The notes under the pieces were generated by a model. That model was not told where the DNA came from. It was given only the letters and a program-made list of their open reading frames with translations, and did no database searches. Below are positions 60,322 through 64,000 of a stretch of DNA of 64,000 nt, piece by piece (position 1 is the stretch's first letter; each line of letters opens with the position of its first letter). The translations under genes and the position numbers were made by a program. This stretch comes from Cohnella mopanensis (GTDB lineage: Bacteria > Bacillota > Bacilli > Paenibacillales > Paenibacillaceae): assembly GCF_022352055.1 (NCBI RefSeq), contig NZ_JAKRWM010000013.1:122564-186563 (forward strand), read 5' to 3'.

Positions 60322-61557
60322 ATGAAAAGATGGCTCATCGGTCTATTGATTGCAGCCCTTGGCGTAGCTATTTTCGTACCTACTGTTCTTGCCGCTACCG
60401 AAATCCAAGTCGTTGTCGATGGGCAGCATGTGGTTTTTCCGGATGAACCTCCGTATGTCGACCACCGCTCCAACCGCACGATGGTACCGGCAAGATTCGT
60501 ATCCGAAAAACTGGGCGCAAAGATGAAATGGAATGGACAACTCAATCAGGTGACTTTTTCGTATAGAGATCGAACGATCCGCTTAACGATAGGCCAAAAC
60601 CAAGCGCTTGTGAATGGTAACACGATAAAAATCGATGCGCCGGCGGTAATCAAAAATAACCGTACGATGATTCCGCTTCGGCTGATCGGCGAAATCTTTC
60701 AAGCTCAGGTAGAGTGGGATGCGAAACGCATGATGGCCGTCGTGACGACATCAGCGAAAATTTCCAAGGGAACGTGGATTTGGGATAGCCGCATGATCGA
60801 AAAGGATCAAGATCGAATCTTAGGCTTTGCAAGCGATCATGATGTGACGGCCATATACCTTCAGTTGAATAGGGATATTGCGGCTAACGCGTATGCGGAT
60901 TTTATTCGAAGCGCCAAAGAAAAAGGAATCAGAGTGGAGGCTCTGGCGGGTCGTCCCGATTGGGCTCGTAAGTCCAATCAAGACCAAATCAAAACGTTCA
61001 TTGCCTGGACCTTGCAATACAATGCGTCCGCGAAAACGGAAGAACGTTTTGATGGCCTGCATTTGGATATTGAACCTTATCTCTTAAGCGAATGGGAAAC
61101 AAAAAAGAAGACGATTCTTGAAGAATGGATACATAATTTGAGATTTATAGAGCAGGAAACGAGAGGGAGCGGCTTAAAGATCACGTTGGATGTCCCTTTT
61201 TGGCTACATACCTTGAAGGTACCCGACACCGAATACAGCTTAAGCGCATGGCTGCTGGAAAAGTTCGACTGCCTAGTGATCATGGATTATCGCAATCATG
61301 CGCTGGGGAAGGACGGGATCGTCGACAACGCCCAAGCCATATTGAGAGAAGCCTCCGCTCTTAATAAGCAAGCGATCGTTGCCGTGGAAACCACTAAAAG
61401 CTCGGAAGGCGATCGCGTTTCATTTTATTCCAAGAGCGTAGAGTTCATGGAGCAAGAGCTGCAAACCGCACATCAAGAGCTTTCCCGATATGCCGGTTAT
61501 GACGGAATGGCTATTCACGACTACAAAAGCTGGGCCGCAATGGTTGGGAAAGCATAG
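60322..61557 (+). CDS. Secreted stalk-plus-TIM-barrel protein, paralogue of the 58.0-kb gene
   Basis: A 411-residue protein. The signal peptide (1-24) is followed by a copper-amine-oxidase-N-type stalk (~27-145; VDHRSNRTMVPARFVSEKLGAKMKW, KNNRTMIPLRLIGEIFQAQVEW). The barrel domain is shared with the 58.0-kb protein: KGTWIWDSRMI, YLQLNRDI, GIRVEALAGRPDWA, FDGLHLDIEPYLLSEWE, LDVPFWLHTL, LVIMDYRNHALGKDGIVDNA, GMAIHDYKSWAAM. The stalk replaces the membrane anchor of its paralogue, so one form is membrane-tethered and the other probably wall-associated. It is last in the operon, 6 nt after glmM, and is followed by a terminator. Confidence 0.7.
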   Translation: MKRWLIGLLIAALGVAIFVPTVLAATEIQVVVDGQHVVFPDEPPYVDHRSNRTMVPARFVSEKLGAKMKWNGQLNQVTFSYRDRTIRLTIGQNQALVNGNTIKIDAPAVIKNNRTMIPLRLIGEIFQAQVEWDAKRMMAVVTTSAKISKGTWIWDSRMIEKDQDRILGFASDHDVTAIYLQLNRDIAANAYADFIRSAKEKGIRVEALAGRPDWARKSNQDQIKTFIAWTLQYNASAKTEERFDGLHLDIEPYLLSEWETKKKTILEEWIHNLRFIEQETRGSGLKITLDVPFWLHTLKVPDTEYSLSAWLLEKFDCLVIMDYRNHALGKDGIVDNAQAILREASALNKQAIVAVETTKSSEGDRVSFYSKSVEFMEQELQTAHQELSRYAGYDGMAIHDYKSWAAMVGKA

Positions 61558-61588
61558 TGATCGAGTAGGATGAACGTGAATCGATAGT

Positions 61589-61620
61589 AAGCTTCTCCAG
61601 TCATGGAGAAGCTTTTTTTA
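61589..61620 (+). terminator. Rho-independent terminator ending the exopolysaccharide-like operon
   Basis: A perfect 10-bp stem AAGCTTCTCC/GGAGAAGCTT with an AGTCAT loop is followed by TTTTT. Confidence 0.9.
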
Positions 61621-61733
61621 TCTCTGCAAGTTCAACGCCTCGCAGGTATTTGCAGGGTACAATTTCCTTTAATGATGATATTATTTAGATAACTTACTTA
61701 TCGCGCATCTTGTAGATTGGGGTCGGTTTCATA

Positions 61734-63881
61734 ATGAGGAGTATTCTCCGATTTGGTTCTCGTACGATCTTGCTTTATATAGCTGCTGCCGTTGTTGTCG
61801 GTTTGGTTGCAAGCTATGCCGTCATCTCTGCGCCGGACTCCCCTAAGATCCAAAGTGAAGAAGGCATTCTGGATTTAACGCAGGTTCATGTCAGTGAGAA
61901 TCCACTAAAGTTAAAAGGGGAGTGGGCGTTCTACTGGCAAGAGCTGCTGTCGCCTGAGGACATACAGAATCGCTTAGCAAGGGACGGAAATCATGACCGC
62001 TGGATTAGCATCCCGAGCTCCTGGCTAGGCTATCGGTTAGATGGTCAGCAGCTGAACGGTACAGGCTTTGCAACCTTTCGGTTGGTCATAAAGCTTAGCG
62101 AGCAGGATCGCAGCGAGCGGCTTGCTCTACGGCTGCCTACCATTTTTCATGCGTATAAATTATGGGTGAATGGCGAGCTGCTGACCGAAGTCGGTGTGGT
62201 TGGTCAGGACAAGAGCAGCGTGACCCCGCAACTGGCAACGAAGCTGGTGTTCTTTCAGCCCGAGAATGACACGGTGGAGCTGGTTATGCAAGTAGCCAAC
62301 TTCCATCATAATCGAGGCGGTATCACCAAGTATATCGAGTTGGGCGGCAGTGATGCGTTAACGGTCAGGACAAATCTGAGAATCGCCGCTGAAATGTTCA
62401 CCACCGCAAGCCTGCTGGTCATTGGCGTGTATCACCTGCTGTTGTTCGCCCTGCGACGCAAAGACAAGGCTACATTGTATTTTGGTCTGTTCACCCTGTT
62501 GTTCGGTATCCGCTCGTTGCTGGTCGGCGAGCTATTGCTCACACAATTGTGGCCGACTTTTCCGTGGGAATTGCAGTTCAAGATCGAGTACCTGATTCTT
62601 TGCAGTGGTGGATACATCATCACGATGTACTCTGTTTGCATCTTTCCAAATTATGTGTCGCGTTGGTTTCATATTGGCACGCGGATCGTAACCGGCGCAT
62701 TCTGTATACTTGTTGTGGTGACCCCTGCACTTATATATACAAAATTATTACCGTTGATCGGTGTAATGATTGTTCTGCATATGGTTTATCTAATGATTGG
62801 GCTGGTTCAAGCGGCTGTACGGCGTATGGAGGGAGCACTGATCTTCCTGCTGGTGTCGGTGGTTACTTTAGTGACGGTCATCAACGATTTTTTATATTAC
62901 AACGAATGGTCGCCGATCGGAAATACCTCTCCGCTTGGTCTGTTGGTGTTTACGATCGCACAGATGATGCTGCTTTCTTCGAGATTTACGAGGGCGGCAA
63001 CCAACGAGGAGAGGATTGCGCGTGAGCTGAAGGACGCTAATGACAAGCTGACCGAAATGAATACGAATTTGGAACGGACCGTGCAGGAACGCACACAGGC
63101 CTTGTCCGCGGCTCATGACGATCTCCGCACTTCGTATGACCGGTTGCTTCACTCCGAGCAAGGGAGAAAAAAGCTTCTTGCCTATATTACGCATGATCTG
63201 CGTATGCCGCTGTCCAGCATGCTTGGTTATGTAGAAGCTGTGCAGGACGGAGTCAAGCCGGAACGCAATGAACAGTACCTGAAGTATATCCAGGATAACA
63301 CGATAAGGATTAACCGTATGATCGAGGAGTTGTCCTTCTTGTCGCATTTGGAGACGGGACAAGTCTCGTACCGAATGGAGCCGGTTCATGTGATTCACTT
63401 CTTGCGTGGTTTTTTTGAACAATATGAGCTGGTTGTGCGTGACGCAGGGTTGGATTTCATGATGGATATCGGAGATGAGGAAGATCAACGAGCGAACTTG
63501 TCTGTTGTCGAGATGGATGCGCAAAGATTAGAGCAGGCATTGTTTAATCTGGTGTCGAACGCGATGAAGTTCACCTCCAGGGGCGGGCTGGTACGTATTG
63601 GGTTAGCTGTGGACAAGGCGAATCCTGTCCGCTATGCGATCATTAGCATACAAGATTCTGGCACGGGTATTCCTCCAGATCAGCTCGAGCAAATCTTCGA
63701 TCGCAATTACAAGTATGATCGGCCGGGCATGGAGAAGGGAGTAGAGGGCAGCGGGCTCGGGCTGGCGATTTGCAGGGAAATCGTACAAGCGCATGGAGGG
63801 ACGGTTCGAGCGGAGAGCGACGGCAAGACCGGGTCGATATTCTATGTATCGCTTCCTTGTATTGTGAATGAAGGAAGGTGA
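61734..63881 (+). CDS. 7TMR-DISM sensor histidine kinase
   Basis: A 715-residue kinase. An anchor helix (~10-32) is followed by an extracellular beta-sandwich (LKLKGEWAFYWQELLSPEDI, the same opening as in the 24.8-kb kinase). Seven membrane helices span ~215-420. A coiled coil (~425-475) leads to HisKA with H487 (AYITHDLRMPLSSMLGY) and the ATPase (FNLVSNAMKFTSRGG, DSGTGIPPDQ, GSGLGLAICREIVQAHGG). It should phosphorylate the regulator whose gene begins 4 nt after its stop. Spacing of GGGG to ATG 61734 is long, so the start is less certain. Confidence 0.87.
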   Translation: MRSILRFGSRTILLYIAAAVVVGLVASYAVISAPDSPKIQSEEGILDLTQVHVSENPLKLKGEWAFYWQELLSPEDIQNRLARDGNHDRWISIPSSWLGYRLDGQQLNGTGFATFRLVIKLSEQDRSERLALRLPTIFHAYKLWVNGELLTEVGVVGQDKSSVTPQLATKLVFFQPENDTVELVMQVANFHHNRGGITKYIELGGSDALTVRTNLRIAAEMFTTASLLVIGVYHLLLFALRRKDKATLYFGLFTLLFGIRSLLVGELLLTQLWPTFPWELQFKIEYLILCSGGYIITMYSVCIFPNYVSRWFHIGTRIVTGAFCILVVVTPALIYTKLLPLIGVMIVLHMVYLMIGLVQAAVRRMEGALIFLLVSVVTLVTVINDFLYYNEWSPIGNTSPLGLLVFTIAQMMLLSSRFTRAATNEERIARELKDANDKLTEMNTNLERTVQERTQALSAAHDDLRTSYDRLLHSEQGRKKLLAYITHDLRMPLSSMLGYVEAVQDGVKPERNEQYLKYIQDNTIRINRMIEELSFLSHLETGQVSYRMEPVHVIHFLRGFFEQYELVVRDAGLDFMMDIGDEEDQRANLSVVEMDAQRLEQALFNLVSNAMKFTSRGGLVRIGLAVDKANPVRYAIISIQDSGTGIPPDQLEQIFDRNYKYDRPGMEKGVEGSGLGLAICREIVQAHGGTVRAESDGKTGSIFYVSLPCIVNEGR

Positions 63882-63885
63882 CGGT

Positions 63886-64000
63886 GTGGCGGACGCACAC
63901 AAAATTATAATCGTCGATGATGATCCCCATATATGCGAGATTGTTCAGGTGTATTGCGAGAGGGAGGGTTTCCTATCCTCCTACAGTCATAGCGGGACAG
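63886..64000 (+). CDS. Response regulator, N-terminal part (3' end outside window)
   Basis: GTG 63886, 7 nt after GGAAGG, opens a receiver domain (KIIIVDDDPHICEIVQVYCE) that runs off the window. The acidic Asp triplet is visible; the phospho-acceptor lies beyond the edge. It is the partner of the kinase upstream. Output domain unseen; an OmpR-type winged helix is the usual match for a HisKA kinase. Confidence 0.8.
   Translation, partial: MADAHKIIIVDDDPHICEIVQVYCEREGFLSSYSHSGT

Overview
The window looks like chromosome from a Paenibacillus-type member of the Bacillota. Evidence: strong AGGAGG-type ribosome binding sites with frequent TTG and GTG starts, two very large secreted proteins ending in three S-layer homology (SLH) domains, YesN/YesM two-component systems beside sugar ABC transporters, 7TMR-DISM histidine kinases, copper-amine-oxidase-N stalk domains and WYL-type regulators. 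No rRNA, tRNA, CRISPR array, prophage or intact insertion sequence was seen.

Layout. 0-7.2 kb: tail of a WYL regulator, a DJ-1/PfpI protein, a VOC protein, a BlaI/BlaR1-type pair behind two palindromic operators, a tRNA-dihydrouridine synthase, an LprI-like lipoprotein and a polysaccharide deacetylase. 7.7-14.6 kb: an AT-richer run of small cytoplasmic proteins (DUF1266, DUF2691 and unrecognised families) resembling an immunity-protein array. Several members are broken by a frameshift, an in-frame TAG or truncation. 14.9-24.5 kb: a sugar sensing and uptake locus made of a YesN regulator, a YesM/LytS kinase, two membrane-anchored binding proteins and a CUT2 permease-ATPase-binding protein operon. 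A 21-bp-spaced direct repeat sits just upstream of the transporter promoter. 24.8-29.0 kb: a hybrid kinase holding two different kinase modules around a receiver, with a BTAD-type response regulator. 29.1-40.3 kb: a kelch/Ig-like/SLH protein, a soluble MCP-like protein and a 2105-residue double metallophosphatase with duplicated GLUG-like blocks and SLH domains.

40.4-46.2 kb: divergent DinB/TetR genes with matching promoters and operators, an AlkA-like glycosylase stopped by an in-frame TGA, two WYL regulators, two VOC proteins and a YdeI-like protein. 46.3-48.6 kb: a tail-lysozyme-domain protein with an alpha-helical (possibly WXG/LXG-like) N-terminus, directly followed by a lipoprotein whose C-terminus resembles XAC2610-type lysozyme immunity proteins. 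This is a candidate effector-immunity pair. 50.9-61.6 kb: a tight same-strand locus of an anchored glycosidase-like protein, a HEAT-repeat membrane protein, a processive GT2 synthase, a receiver protein with Glu in place of the phospho-acceptor Asp, a UDP-sugar 6-dehydrogenase, GlmM and two paralogous TIM-barrel proteins. It reads as a synthase-dependent exopolysaccharide system built on UDP-HexNAc and its uronic acid. 61.7-64 kb: another 7TMR-DISM kinase and the start of its response regulator.

Two candidates for something undescribed stand out: the exopolysaccharide locus with its pseudo-receiver, and the lysozyme/lipoprotein pair. The decayed immunity-like array is a third point of interest. 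Family names come from recognition of motifs by eye; no database search was run.
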